A DNA stretch of 64,000 nt. Origin: Dermabacter indicis. Lineage in GTDB: Bacteria > Actinomycetota > Actinomycetes > Actinomycetales > Dermabacteraceae. A program made the position numbers and the translations under genes. Positions 49,644-58,288 of the stretch are shown here, in pieces; within the stretch, counting starts at the first letter, position 1, and each line of letters starts with the position of its first letter. The notes beneath the pieces are model-generated. The model was not told the origin of the DNA. It was given only the letters and a program-made list of their open reading frames with translations, and did not search any database. Where the stretch lies: contig CYUG01000017.1 of the NCBI GenBank assembly GCA_001403775.1, forward strand, positions 1-64,000, in the 5' to 3' direction.

Positions 49644-50534
49644 GTGTCCAAAAAGATCGGACCGCTAGCCAAGCTGCACGGCTGGGACAAATTCACCGTG
49701 ATCGCGATGAGTGCCATCCCGCTCGTGATCGTCGGCGTTTTCGTGTGGATTCCCGCCCTGTGCACCGTGATCCTGTCCTTCAGCAACTGGGACGGCATCG
49801 GCGGCCTCGGCGACATTCATTTCGTTGGCATCCAGAACTACATCGACATGTTCACGATCTACCCGCCGTTCTGGCCGGCGCTGTGGCACAACGTCGTGTG
49901 GCTTCTCGTGCTGTTCTTCATCTTTACTCCGCTCGGGATGTTCCTCGCGGTGCTGCTCGATAAAGAACTGAAGCTCACGAAGTTCTACCAGACTTCCCTT
50001 TATCTACCGGTCGTCCTTTCGGCCGCGCTCATCGGCTTCATCTGGCAGCTCATGTACAGCCGCGACCAGGGTTTCATTAACGCCATCCTCGGCACGCAGA
50101 TCGACTGGTATGGCGACCCGAACATTAACCTGTACGCGGCGATCATCGCGAACGGTTGGCGTCACGTCGGCTACATCATGCTGCTCTACTTAGCGGGCCT
50201 CAAGGGCGTGGATCCAGCCCTCAAGGAGGCAGCCGCCCTCGATGGCGCGAGCCCCACTCGCACGTTCTTCCAGATCATCTTCCCGGTGCTGCGGCCCGTG
50301 AACATCCTCCTGCTCGTCATCACGTTCATCGAGGGTCTTCGCGCGTTCGACATCGTGTGGATCATCAACAAGGGTCGCAACGGCCTCGAGCTCATCTCGA
50401 CCCTCGTGACCTCGAACGTCGTGGGCGAGGCCAGCCGCATCGGCTTCGGTAGTGCGCTCGCCACCATCATGCTCATCATGAGCTCGATCTTCATCGTGAT
50501 TCAGCTGCGCATCATGCTCAAGGGAGAGAACTGA
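49644..50534 (+). CDS. ABC sugar transporter permease, MalF/LacF type
   Basis: A 296-residue permease with six hydrophobic segments. The EAA motif is LKEAAALDGASPTRTFFQIIFPVLRPV. The GTG start has AAGGAGC upstream. It lies 34 bp after the solute-binding protein gene and 1 bp before its partner permease, so all are in one transcript. No ATPase is encoded in the operon. Confidence 0.94.
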   Translation: MSKKIGPLAKLHGWDKFTVIAMSAIPLVIVGVFVWIPALCTVILSFSNWDGIGGLGDIHFVGIQNYIDMFTIYPPFWPALWHNVVWLLVLFFIFTPLGMFLAVLLDKELKLTKFYQTSLYLPVVLSAALIGFIWQLMYSRDQGFINAILGTQIDWYGDPNINLYAAIIANGWRHVGYIMLLYLAGLKGVDPALKEAAALDGASPTRTFFQIIFPVLRPVNILLLVITFIEGLRAFDIVWIINKGRNGLELISTLVTSNVVGEASRIGFGSALATIMLIMSSIFIVIQLRIMLKGEN

Positions 50535-50535
50535 C

Positions 50536-51405
50536 ATGACCCCGAAGAACAAGAACCTCACCGTCTCGAGGGCGTTTCTCAACGTCTTCCTGTTCATCGT
50601 CGCTCTGGCGTGGCTGTTCCCACTCCTGTGGGCGCTGTTCAACTCATTCCGCGACTACGGCTACACGAGCCAGCACGGCTACTTCAGCTTCGGCGGCTTC
50701 ACTCTCGACAACTTCGTGAACGCGTGGGAGCAGGGCGGTTTCACCCAGTCGTTCCTCAACTCGCTCATCATCACGTTCTTCGCGGTCGTGTTCACACTCG
50801 CGCTGAGTTCATGCATGGCGTTCGTTCTCGCGCGCTTCTCGTTCAAGTTCAACCTCGCGATGCTCGCGTTCTTCGTGGCCGCGAACCTTCTTCCGCCGCA
50901 ATCGCTTCTCGTGCCGGTCTACCGCATGTTCATGTGGATACCGATCCCCGAGTTCCTCTCGGCCTCGGGCTCGCTCCTCGACACGCACCTCGGCGTCATC
51001 ATCGTGAACACCGCGTTCCAGACTGGCTTTTGCACGTTCGTGCTCGCGAACTACATGAAGGCCATTCCGGCGGAAATCTACGAAGCGGCTGACGTGGACG
51101 GCGCCTCGGTGTGGTCGCAGTTCTGGACTCTGACGATCCCGCTATGCCGCACCCCGCTCGCCGCCCTCGCGACGCTGCAAACGGCCTGGATCTACAACGA
51201 ATTCTTCTGGGCTACGGTGTTGTTGCAAAAGGGCGATAAGTTCCCCGTCACGAGCTCCCTGAATAACCTCAAGGGCTCGTTCTTCACCGATTACAACCTG
51301 CTCTCGGCGGGCTCGATCATCGCGGCCCTGCCCATCTTGATCCTGTTCTTCGTGCTGCAGCGTCAGTTCGTTTCGGGTCTCACGATGGGCTCGACCAAGG
51401 GCTAA
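50536..51405 (+). CDS. ABC sugar transporter permease, MalG/LacG type
   Basis: A 289-residue permease with six hydrophobic segments and the EAA motif IYEAADVDGASVWSQFWTLTIPLCRTPL. It ends QRQFVSGLTMGSTKG, the MalG-like terminus. It completes the membrane channel with the preceding permease and is followed 32 bp later by lacZ. Confidence 0.94.
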   Translation: MTPKNKNLTVSRAFLNVFLFIVALAWLFPLLWALFNSFRDYGYTSQHGYFSFGGFTLDNFVNAWEQGGFTQSFLNSLIITFFAVVFTLALSSCMAFVLARFSFKFNLAMLAFFVAANLLPPQSLLVPVYRMFMWIPIPEFLSASGSLLDTHLGVIIVNTAFQTGFCTFVLANYMKAIPAEIYEAADVDGASVWSQFWTLTIPLCRTPLAALATLQTAWIYNEFFWATVLLQKGDKFPVTSSLNNLKGSFFTDYNLLSAGSIIAALPILILFFVLQRQFVSGLTMGSTKG

Positions 51406-51437
51406 GACCACCCACTCAACCGGACAAGGATGACCCC

Positions 51438-54400
51438 ATGAGTACACTTCACGAAATCACCTCCTACTCCCCCGGCTCGGGCGCGCGGATCTCGCCGCGC
51501 AGCCACCTCACCACAAACGCTGAAGCGATGAGCCTCGCGGGCACATGGAAATTCTCCTACTCGCGCAGCGCCGAAGGCGCGGGGGATTCAGCTCCGACGG
51601 TGGACTTCGACGACTCGAGCTGGGATGACATCACCGTTCCCTCGCACTGGGTTCTCACCGGCGGCGGCGAGTACGGCGACTTCGGTACGTACGGCGCCCC
51701 CGCGTACCAGAACGTGCAGTTCCCGTTCCCCGTCGATGCCCCGAATGTTCCCGACGACAACCCCACGGGCGACTACCGCACGCGCTTCACGCTGAGCGCC
51801 GAGAAGGTCGCGGAGCTCGAGAAGGGCACGCGCGTGTACCTGCGCACCCTCGGTATCGAGTCCCTCGCGATCGTGAGCCTCAACGGCGAGCATGCGGGCG
51901 TCGTGCGCGGCTCGCGCCTCACACAGGAACTCGATGTCACGGACCTCCTCGTCGAGGGTGAGAATGTTCTGCACGTGCGCGTGCACCAGTGGTCCTCGAA
52001 CACCTATCTCGAGGACCAGGACCAGTGGTGGCTGCCCGGCATCTACCGCGACGTAGAGCTGCTGTTCCGCCCCGCCGCAGGAATCGAGGACGCGTGGCTG
52101 CGCGCCGATTTCAACCCGAAGAACGGCCCCGCCGCTCCCGGGCCCGGCACGCTCATTCCTGAAATTCGCGCGGAAGAAGCCGCCTTCCCCGTCACGGTCG
52201 CGATCGACGAGCTTGGAATCTCCGAAACATTCGAAAGCCCGGCAGCCGTCGGACCCATTCCCATTCCCGAAGTGGATCCGTGGAGTGCGGACGTGCCCCG
52301 CCTGTACACCGCGACCATCTCGAACGCTGCCGAGACACTCACGATCCGCACGGGCTTCAGGCGCGTCGAGATCGTGGGGCACGAGTGGCGCGTCAACGGC
52401 AAGAAGCTGCGCATTCGCGGCGTCAACCGCCACGAATACGACCCGAAACTCGGCCGTGTGTGGGACCGCGAGAAGGCGCGCGAGGGGCTGCTGCTCATGA
52501 AGCGCCACAACGTGAACGCGATCCGCACCTCCCACTACCCGCCGCACCCCGAACTCTTCGACCTCGCCGATGAACTGGGCTTTTGGGTCATGGACGAGTG
52601 TGATTACGAAGCGCACGGCTTCCTTGGTGAAAACTGGCGCGATGTGCCCGCGAACGATCCGCGCTGGCGCGACGCGCTTCTTGATCGCGTTGAGCGTTTC
52701 TTCGAGCGCGACAAGAACCACCCGTCGATCGTGTCGTGGTCGCTCGGCAACGAGGGCCACACCGGCGCGAACATGGCACAGATGGCGAACTGGCTGCGCC
52801 GCCGCGACCCGGAACGCCCCGTGCACTACGAACAGGACTACGACGGGCAGTACACCGATCTCGTGTCGCGCATGTACCCGCCGATCGAAGCGATGCACGA
52901 GATGGCCCTTGGGCGCGGAAAATTTGCCGGCACGATGCCGGGCCGCAATGCCGAACTCGCGAACCGCCCCATGATTCTGTGCGAGTACGTGCACGCGATG
53001 GGTAACGGCCCGGGCGGCATCACGGAATACGAAGAAATCTTCGACACCTACCCCCAGTGGCACGGCGGCTTCGTGTGGGAGTGGCGCGATCACGGCATCG
53101 CCGCCCGCACCGAGGATGGCACCGAGTTCTACGGTTACGGCGGCGACTTCGGCGAACCGGTTCACGACTCGTCGTTCGTGTGCGATGGCCTCGTGCTTTC
53201 CTCGGGTGAGGCAACGCCGGGGCTCGTCGAGTTCGGCGCGGTCGTGAGCCCCATCAAGCTCGAGTTCGACCTCGCTATGGAGGACGATACCGAGCGGGCC
53301 ATCGATAACGATGTCGAGGACGTCAACATCACCGCGGCGCACGTCCAGGACCTCCGCCACTCCGGCGACCTCCACGACTTCGTGTTCGAGGTCATCGACG
53401 AAGTCGACGGTCACGAGGTTCTGCGCCGCGAGTGCCCCGTCGAGGAAGTTTCCGCAAGCGGCTGGAACAGCTACGCCGGGGAGTTGGCTCTGCCCCCCTT
53501 CGCCGAGGGCCACGAGGGCGAACGTTCAGGCGAGAAGTTCCGCACGATCCGCGCGATTCTGCGCGAGAGCACCGCTTGGGCCGACGCCGGCCACGAAGTA
53601 GCGTTCACGCAGGTTCCCGTGACGGATTCGAGCCAGACTGTAGCGCCGTCCTCCCCCTCGCCGCTCCCCTCGACGGCCGGCGACAGTGAGCAGGTGGGTC
53701 AGGTTCCAGATTCCGACGGTTCCTTCACCCTCGGCGAGGCCCAGTTCGATCCGCGCACGGGCGACCTCGTGAAGCTTGGAAGCCTCGAACTCGCTGGTCC
53801 GCAGCTTCGCCTGTTCCGCGCCCCCACCGAGAACGATTCGCTCGGCGACTTCGGCTCATACATCCTCGCCGACCCCGCCGAAACAACCGGTTCGGGCACG
53901 CAGGCGCCGCCCACTGCGGCGCTGTGGCGTGAGATCGGCATCGATAAGCTCGAGCGCCGCGTCATTGGCGTGTGGCTCGATGAGAACGAGGTCCGCGCCC
54001 TCCACCGTTACAGCACGCCAGCCGGCCGCGCCTACGTCGATCTCGAGATCACGTGGCGCCTCGAGGAAGCTTCAAGCAACGCTAAGGGCAACGCCTCACG
54101 CGCTCTTCGGTTGTATGCCGACGCCGCGCCTTCGGCGAACTGGGAGTACGTGTGGGGCCGCCTCGGCCTCGAGTTCACGGCGCCGCTCGGTGCCGGCGAG
54201 GCCTCGTGGTTCGGTTCGGGTCCGCTCGAGAACTACGTCGATTCGTGCCGCGCGGCGCGCATCGGCCGCTTCTCGATGCCCGTCTCGGACCTGAATGTCG
54301 AGTATGCGGTTCCGCAGGAGTCGGGCTACCGCCCGGGGATGCGCGAGCTTCAGCTGTCGGGCCTTGGCCTCACGGTGCGCGCAGATGCCGTCGGACCCCA

Positions 54401-54614
54401 CAGTGAGCGCCCGGGCTTCCAGGTGCGTGAGCACTCGATCGAGCAGATCGCGAAGGCGCGCCACCCGCATGAGCTGGGCGCGCCGGAGCGCACGCACCTC
54501 ATTTTCGATCTCGCGCAGCACGGCCTGGGGTCGCGCTCGTGCGGCCCGGATGTGAGGCCCGAATACCAGCTGCGCCCGCGCTCGGGCTCCTGGTCGCTCG
54601 CTTTCGAGGTGTAA
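51438..54614 (+). CDS. lacZ: beta-galactosidase, glycoside hydrolase family 2
   Basis: A 1058-residue LacZ-type enzyme. The N-terminal jelly-roll (SHWVLTGGGEYGDFGTYGAP) and two Ig-like domains precede the barrel. The GH2 signature NRHEYDPKLGRVW is followed by the acid/base Glu439 in SWSLGNEGHTGAN and the nucleophile Glu516 in ILCEYVHAMGNGPGG. The C-terminal beta-sandwich (LacZ domains 4-5) holds GDLVKLGSLELAGPQLRLFRAPTENDSLGDF. No signal peptide, so it works on imported lactose or beta-galactosides. It closes the operon, with a strong terminator after it. Galactose would then pass through galE. Confidence 0.95.
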   Translation: MSTLHEITSYSPGSGARISPRSHLTTNAEAMSLAGTWKFSYSRSAEGAGDSAPTVDFDDSSWDDITVPSHWVLTGGGEYGDFGTYGAPAYQNVQFPFPVDAPNVPDDNPTGDYRTRFTLSAEKVAELEKGTRVYLRTLGIESLAIVSLNGEHAGVVRGSRLTQELDVTDLLVEGENVLHVRVHQWSSNTYLEDQDQWWLPGIYRDVELLFRPAAGIEDAWLRADFNPKNGPAAPGPGTLIPEIRAEEAAFPVTVAIDELGISETFESPAAVGPIPIPEVDPWSADVPRLYTATISNAAETLTIRTGFRRVEIVGHEWRVNGKKLRIRGVNRHEYDPKLGRVWDREKAREGLLLMKRHNVNAIRTSHYPPHPELFDLADELGFWVMDECDYEAHGFLGENWRDVPANDPRWRDALLDRVERFFERDKNHPSIVSWSLGNEGHTGANMAQMANWLRRRDPERPVHYEQDYDGQYTDLVSRMYPPIEAMHEMALGRGKFAGTMPGRNAELANRPMILCEYVHAMGNGPGGITEYEEIFDTYPQWHGGFVWEWRDHGIAARTEDGTEFYGYGGDFGEPVHDSSFVCDGLVLSSGEATPGLVEFGAVVSPIKLEFDLAMEDDTERAIDNDVEDVNITAAHVQDLRHSGDLHDFVFEVIDEVDGHEVLRRECPVEEVSASGWNSYAGELALPPFAEGHEGERSGEKFRTIRAILRESTAWADAGHEVAFTQVPVTDSSQTVAPSSPSPLPSTAGDSEQVGQVPDSDGSFTLGEAQFDPRTGDLVKLGSLELAGPQLRLFRAPTENDSLGDFGSYILADPAETTGSGTQAPPTAALWREIGIDKLERRVIGVWLDENEVRALHRYSTPAGRAYVDLEITWRLEEASSNAKGNASRALRLYADAAPSANWEYVWGRLGLEFTAPLGAGEASWFGSGPLENYVDSCRAARIGRFSMPVSDLNVEYAVPQESGYRPGMRELQLSGLGLTVRADAVGPHSERPGFQVREHSIEQIAKARHPHELGAPERTHLIFDLAQHGLGSRSCGPDVRPEYQLRPRSGSWSLAFEV

Positions 54615-54627
54615 CCGCCCACTGGCT

Positions 54628-54659
54628 GAGGGCCCCTGCCGCGGCAGGGGCCCTCTTTT
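54628..54659 (+). terminator. Rho-independent terminator of the lac operon
   Basis: GAGGGCCCCTGCC and its perfect complement form a 14-bp palindromic stem at 54628-54655, followed by TTTT. Confidence 0.92.
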
Positions 54660-54674
54660 GAGGTTGGGGCCCGG

Positions 54675-54930
54675 GCCTCACACCACCACTCTCCCCTCAC
54701 TCCTTGCCAGCTCCCCTGGTTGTCTCCCCTCCCCCTCTCCCACGCTCTCCCCGCAGCAAAGTGGTGAAAAACGGCCGCCTCGTGTCGAAGATCGACCCTC
54801 TGACGCGGTTATTCACCACTTTCGTGAGATGCCGAAGGGGCAAGAGAAGGTGAGCGGAAAAAAGGGAAGGTAGAGAGGGAGGAAAGAAGGGGAAAGGTGG
54901 GAAGGGGAAAGAAGGTGGGGGCCAGGAACG
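54675..54930. other. pyrimidine-rich left arm and purine-rich right arm around the second 65-bp element
   Basis: Plus strand 54680-54757 is mostly C and T; 54833-54930 is mostly G and A, including AAGAGAAGGTGAGC and runs of GGAAAGAAGG. The arms are loosely complementary and could fold with the element at the tip. No gene is seen. Confidence 0.65.
54758..54822. repeat. 65-bp element with 14-bp terminal inverted repeats, copy 2
   Basis: AAAGTGGTGAAAAA at 54758-54771 and TTATTCACCACTTT at 54809-54822 flank a 37-bp core. Left end, right end and total length match the element at 7916-7980. The core has diverged except near its ends (GGC..., ...CGCGG/GGCGG). Confidence 0.75.
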
Positions 54931-54979
54931 GCTGGTGCAACTGGAATCCGACGGCAGCTGGGCACCCATTACCGCACAA

Positions 54980-55020
54980 GAAGGCGCCCCACCCACCTGA
55001 GCGGTGGACGGAGCGCCTTC
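54980..55020 (-). terminator. terminator of nrdE
   Basis: GAAGGCGC and GCGCCTTC, with an inner CCACC/GGTGG stem, form a hairpin 43 bp beyond the nrdE stop. On the minus strand CTTCTTGT follows. Confidence 0.6.
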
Positions 55021-55062
55021 CTTGCCTAACGGCACAAAGCAGGTGGAGCCTGCCTGCAGAAG

Positions 55063-57198
55063 TTAGAGCATGCAGCTCACGCAGCCCTCAACTTCCGTGC
55101 CCTGGAGCGCCATCTGACGCAAGCGGATGTAGTAGAGGGTCTTGATGCTCTTACGCCACGCGTAGATCTGAGCCCTGTTCACGTCGCGGGTCGTCGCCGT
55201 GTCCGGGAAGAACAACGTGAGCGAGAGGCCCTGGTCGACGTGCTGCGTCGCCTCGGCGTACGTGTCGATGATCTTCTCGTAGCCGATCTCGTACGCATCC
55301 TGGTAGTACTCCAGGTTGTCGTTCGTCATGTACGGCGCCGGGTAGTAGACGCGCCCGATCTTGCCTTCCTTACGAATCTCAATCTTGGACACGATCGGGT
55401 GGATCGAGCTCGTCGAGTGGTTGATGTACGAGATCGAACCGGTGGGCGGAACAGCCTGCAGGTACGCGTTGTACATGCCGTGCTCCTTCACCTCGGCTGC
55501 GAGGGCCTTCCAATCCTCCTGCGTGGGCAGGTGGATGCTCGAGTTCTCGAAGATCTCGCGGACGCGCGCGGTCTTCGGCTCCCACACCCCGTTGATGTAC
55601 TTCTCGAAGTATTCGCCGCTCGCGTACTTCGAATCCTCGAAGCCAAAGAATGTTTCGCCGCGCTCCTGAGCGATCTTCGTGGAGGCCTTGATGCACTGGT
55701 ACACGACCGAGTAGAAGTACATGTTCGTGAAGTCGAGGCCTTCCTCGCTTCCGTAGTGGATCGACTCGCGCGCGAGGAACCCGTGGAGGTTCATCTGGCC
55801 GAGGCCGATCGCGTGGGAGGCCTTGTTACCGTTTGCGATGGTCGGCACCGAGGAGATGTCGGATGAATCCGAAACCGCCGTGAGAGCGCGGATAGCCGTC
55901 TCGATCGTCTTTTCGAAGTCGGGCGAATCCACGGCCTTCGCAATGTTGAGCGAGCCGAGGTTGCACGAAATGTCGCGACCGAGCGTCTCGTAGGAGAGGT
56001 CGCTGTTCATGGTCGACGGGGTCGAGATCTGCAGAATCTCGGAGCACAGGTTCGAGTGGGTGACCTTCGCGCCGCCGATGGGGTTCGCGCGGTTCACCGT
56101 GTCCTCGAACATGATGTACGGGTAGCCCGATTCGAACTGAATCTCGGCGAGCACCTGGAAGAAGTCGCGAGCGCGGATCTTCTTCTTCGCGATGCGGTGG
56201 TCGTCCACCATTTCTCGGTACTTCTCGGTCACGTTCACGTCCGCGAACGGCTTGCCGTACACGCGCTCGACGTCATACGGCGAGAACAGGTACATGGGCT
56301 CGTTGTTCTTCGCGAGCTCGAACGTGATGTCGGGAATGACAACGCCGAGGGAGAGGGTCTTGATGCGGATCTTCTCGTCAGCGTTCTCGCGCTTCGTGTC
56401 GAGGAAGCGGAGGATGTCGGGGTGGTGCGCGTGGAGGTACACGGCACCGGCACCCTGGCGTGCACCGAGCTGGTTCGCGTAGCTGAAGGAGTCCTCGAGG
56501 AGCTTCATGACGGGAATGACGCCCGAGGACTGGTTCTCGATCTGCTTGATGGGCGCTCCGTGCTCGCGGAGGTTCGAGAGCAGGAGAGCCACGCCGCCAC
56601 CGCGCTTCGAGAGCTGAAGAGCGGAGTTGATCGAGCGGCCGATCGACTCCATGTTGTCTTCGATACGCAGAAGGAAGCACGACACGAGCTCGCCACGCTG
56701 CGCCTTACCCGCGTTGAGGAAGGTCGGGGTCGCGGGCTGGAAACGACCATCGAGAACCTCGTCAACGATGTGCTCCGCGAGAGCCTGATCGCCAGCGGCG
56801 AGGGTCAGGGCCACCATGCACACGCGATCCTCGAAACGCTCGAGGTAGCGCTTGCCGTCGAACGTCTTGAGCGTGTACGACGTGTAGTACTTGAACGCGC
56901 CGAGGAAGGTCGGGAAGCGGAACTTCCTCGCATAGGCGCGCTTGTAGAGCGACTTGATGAAGTCGAAGCTGTACTGATCGAGAACGTGCTTCTCGTAGTA
57001 CTCCTCCTCCACGAGGTAGTCGAGCTTCTCCTGCAGCGTATGGAAGAAGACCGTGTTCTGGTTGACGTGCTGGAGGAAGTATTCGCGGGCCGCCTCGCGG
57101 TCCTTGTCGAATTGGATCTTGCCGTCCGCGTCGTACAGGTTCAACATGGCGTTGAGCGCGTGGTAATCCATCGCCTTGTTGTGCTCGTAGCCCGGCAT
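55063..57198 (-). CDS. nrdE: ribonucleoside-diphosphate reductase, class Ib alpha subunit
   Basis: A catalytic subunit of about 711 residues that reduces ribonucleoside diphosphates. The N-terminal [32 protein letters not shown] is NrdE-typical (no ATP-cone). Active-site and radical-transfer regions include [60 protein letters not shown] and [21 protein letters not shown] with the C-terminal redox CxxC. The ATG at 57198 (MPGYEHNK) is used. A TTG at 57216 overlapping the nrdI stop is possible, as is the ATG at 57171. It follows nrdH and nrdI but not nrdF, which lies 11 kb away. Confidence 0.94.
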   Translation of the reverse strand: MPGYEHNKAMDYHALNAMLNLYDADGKIQFDKDREAAREYFLQHVNQNTVFFHTLQEKLDYLVEEEYYEKHVLDQYSFDFIKSLYKRAYARKFRFPTFLGAFKYYTSYTLKTFDGKRYLERFEDRVCMVALTLAAGDQALAEHIVDEVLDGRFQPATPTFLNAGKAQRGELVSCFLLRIEDNMESIGRSINSALQLSKRGGGVALLLSNLREHGAPIKQIENQSSGVIPVMKLLEDSFSYANQLGARQGAGAVYLHAHHPDILRFLDTKRENADEKIRIKTLSLGVVIPDITFELAKNNEPMYLFSPYDVERVYGKPFADVNVTEKYREMVDDHRIAKKKIRARDFFQVLAEIQFESGYPYIMFEDTVNRANPIGGAKVTHSNLCSEILQISTPSTMNSDLSYETLGRDISCNLGSLNIAKAVDSPDFEKTIETAIRALTAVSDSSDISSVPTIANGNKASHAIGLGQMNLHGFLARESIHYGSEEGLDFTNMYFYSVVYQCIKASTKIAQERGETFFGFEDSKYASGEYFEKYINGVWEPKTARVREIFENSSIHLPTQEDWKALAAEVKEHGMYNAYLQAVPPTGSISYINHSTSSIHPIVSKIEIRKEGKIGRVYYPAPYMTNDNLEYYQDAYEIGYEKIIDTYAEATQHVDQGLSLTLFFPDTATTRDVNRAQIYAWRKSIKTLYYIRLRQMALQGTEVEGCVSCML

Positions 57199-57203
57199 CT
57201 CGG

Positions 57204-57611
57204 TTAGCTCTGCCAAAACCGTTCCAACCCTTCTTTGACTTTGGTGACATCTCTCGATGTCCCAAGGAGCTCAAACTTGTAGAGGTGCGGCACGTTGCAT
57301 TTGCGGGCGATGATGTCGCCAGCGATGCAGTATGCCTCGCCAAAGTTCGTGTTCCCTCCCGAGATCACGCCTTTGATGTGTGCGCGGTTGCGCTTGTCGT
57401 TGAGGAAGTGAATGACCTGCTTGGGGACCGCTCCCCCGCTGTTGCCGCCGCCGTACGTGGGCACGATGAGCACGAAGTCTTCGTCCATGACGAGCGGTTC
57501 TTCGTTCCGCCTGAGCGGGATCCGCTCGACCGTGTTGTCGGGGAGCTCAAGCTTCTCGATGAAGCGCTTGGTGTTCTCCGAAACGGACGAAAAATAAACG
57601 AGCTTGCTCAT
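57204..57611 (-). CDS. nrdI: flavodoxin-like NrdI
   Basis: A 135-residue flavodoxin-like protein that supplies superoxide or reducing equivalents to assemble the NrdF cofactor. It has the FMN phosphate loop [35 protein letters not shown] and [19 protein letters not shown]. It lies between nrdH and nrdE on the minus strand, 26 bp after the nrdH stop. Confidence 0.95.
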   Translation of the reverse strand: MSKLVYFSSVSENTKRFIEKLELPDNTVERIPLRRNEEPLVMDEDFVLIVPTYGGGNSGGAVPKQVIHFLNDKRNRAHIKGVISGGNTNFGEAYCIAGDIIARKCNVPHLYKFELLGTSRDVTKVKEGLERFWQS

Positions 57612-57637
57612 GGTGCACGGTCACGACGCTTAACTGC

Positions 57638-57895
57638 TTAGAAGCTTGCGGCCTGGCGCAGATCGTTCGCCTGCGCGGTGAGGGCCTTGATCTTGTCGGG
57701 GCGGAAGCCCGACCAGGAGTCGTTCGACGTGGTCACGACGGGCGCCTGCATGAAGCCGAGCGACTTGATGTGCGAGAGGGCCGCGGCATCCTCGGTGATG
57801 TCCACGAGGGTGTACTCGAGGCCGGCCTTGTTGAGGGCGCGCTTGGTGGCGTCGCACTGGACGCACATGGGCTTGGTGTAGACGGTGATCTCCAT
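57638..57895 (-). CDS. nrdH: glutaredoxin-like NrdH
   Basis: An 85-residue thiol electron donor for class Ib reductase. It begins MEITVYTKPMCVQCDATKRAL with the redox CVQC motif and ends with the NrdH consensus WSGFRPDKIKAL. The start at 57895 has AGGCCTCT nearby and matches the length of the family. It is the first gene of the nrdHIE transcript, with NrdR-like boxes about 90 bp upstream. Confidence 0.95.
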   Translation of the reverse strand: MEITVYTKPMCVQCDATKRALNKAGLEYTLVDITEDAAALSHIKSLGFMQAPVVTTSNDSWSGFRPDKIKALTAQANDLRQAASF

Positions 57896-57981
57896 GAGAG
57901 GCCTTTCAAACTTCGCGGTGTTCTTCGTGTTCGCGGGGGACCTGACGCCCCGCCGTGGGGCTGCGCGAACCAACGGACTCA

Positions 57982-58028
57982 ACACTACACCTAGTGGCAG
58001 ATCGATGGGACCACCACAAGATGTACTG
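57982..58028 (-). promoter_or_regulatory. paired NrdR-box-like sites upstream of nrdH
   Basis: ACACTACACCTAGTGG at 57982-57997 and ACCACAAGATGTACTG at 58013-58028 resemble the 16-bp NrdR box. Their starts are 31 bp apart, the three-turn spacing usual for NrdR. NrdR represses ribonucleotide reductase genes when dATP is plentiful. Confidence 0.7.
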
Positions 58029-58104
58029 AATTACACGTCTGTGATGTGGATGGTGTGTGGACGCACTGTGGCCTCGCGTGAACGCACGGTGAACGGCGAT
58101 GGTG

Positions 58105-58200
58105 TTATCCACGAACGGCGCACGTCCCAGGCCCGGAAGACGGTGGACAGCATTGTGGACAAGCTGTGATCGATGGTGAATTTTCGGTGTTATCCACGAA
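58105..58200. promoter_or_regulatory. cluster of DnaA-box-like sites upstream of nrdHIE
   Basis: TTATCCACG occurs at 58105 and 58190 as part of an identical 15-mer (GGTGTTATCCACGAA). Between them TTGTGGACAA at 58153-58162 reads TTGTCCACAA on the other strand, the actinobacterial DnaA box. Weaker GTGGAC sites lie nearby (58059-58068, 58143). No dnaA or dnaN gene is present. Confidence 0.6.
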
Positions 58201-58206
58201 GCATTG

Positions 58207-58234
58207 GGGACGGCAACCTGGATTGCCGTCCCCA
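58207..58234. terminator. perfect 11-bp hairpin at the end of the oxidoreductase gene
   Basis: GGGGACGGCAA, a CCTGGA loop and TTGCCGTCCCC form a perfect stem. AAAAAA follows on the plus strand, so it is not a canonical terminator for the minus-strand gene ending at 58289, though it may still stop it. Confidence 0.45.
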
Positions 58235-58288
58235 AAAAATTTCTTGTGTGATTCACGCCCGTCGGCGTGTCGCAATCGAGCGCGTGGC

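Noticed and set aside
51588-53513. 641-codon minus-strand frame opposite lacZ
   Set aside because: Antisense shadow with repetitive composition; lacZ catalytic motifs are intact on the plus strand.
56056-57207. 383-codon plus-strand frame opposite nrdE
   Set aside because: Composition dominated by Val, Leu, Arg and Glu in antisense style; nrdE is certain on the minus strand.
58040-58205. Chromosomal origin (oriC) because of DnaA-box-like sites
   Set aside because: No dnaA, dnaN, rpmH or AT-rich unwinding region is nearby; a regulatory or titration role is more likely.
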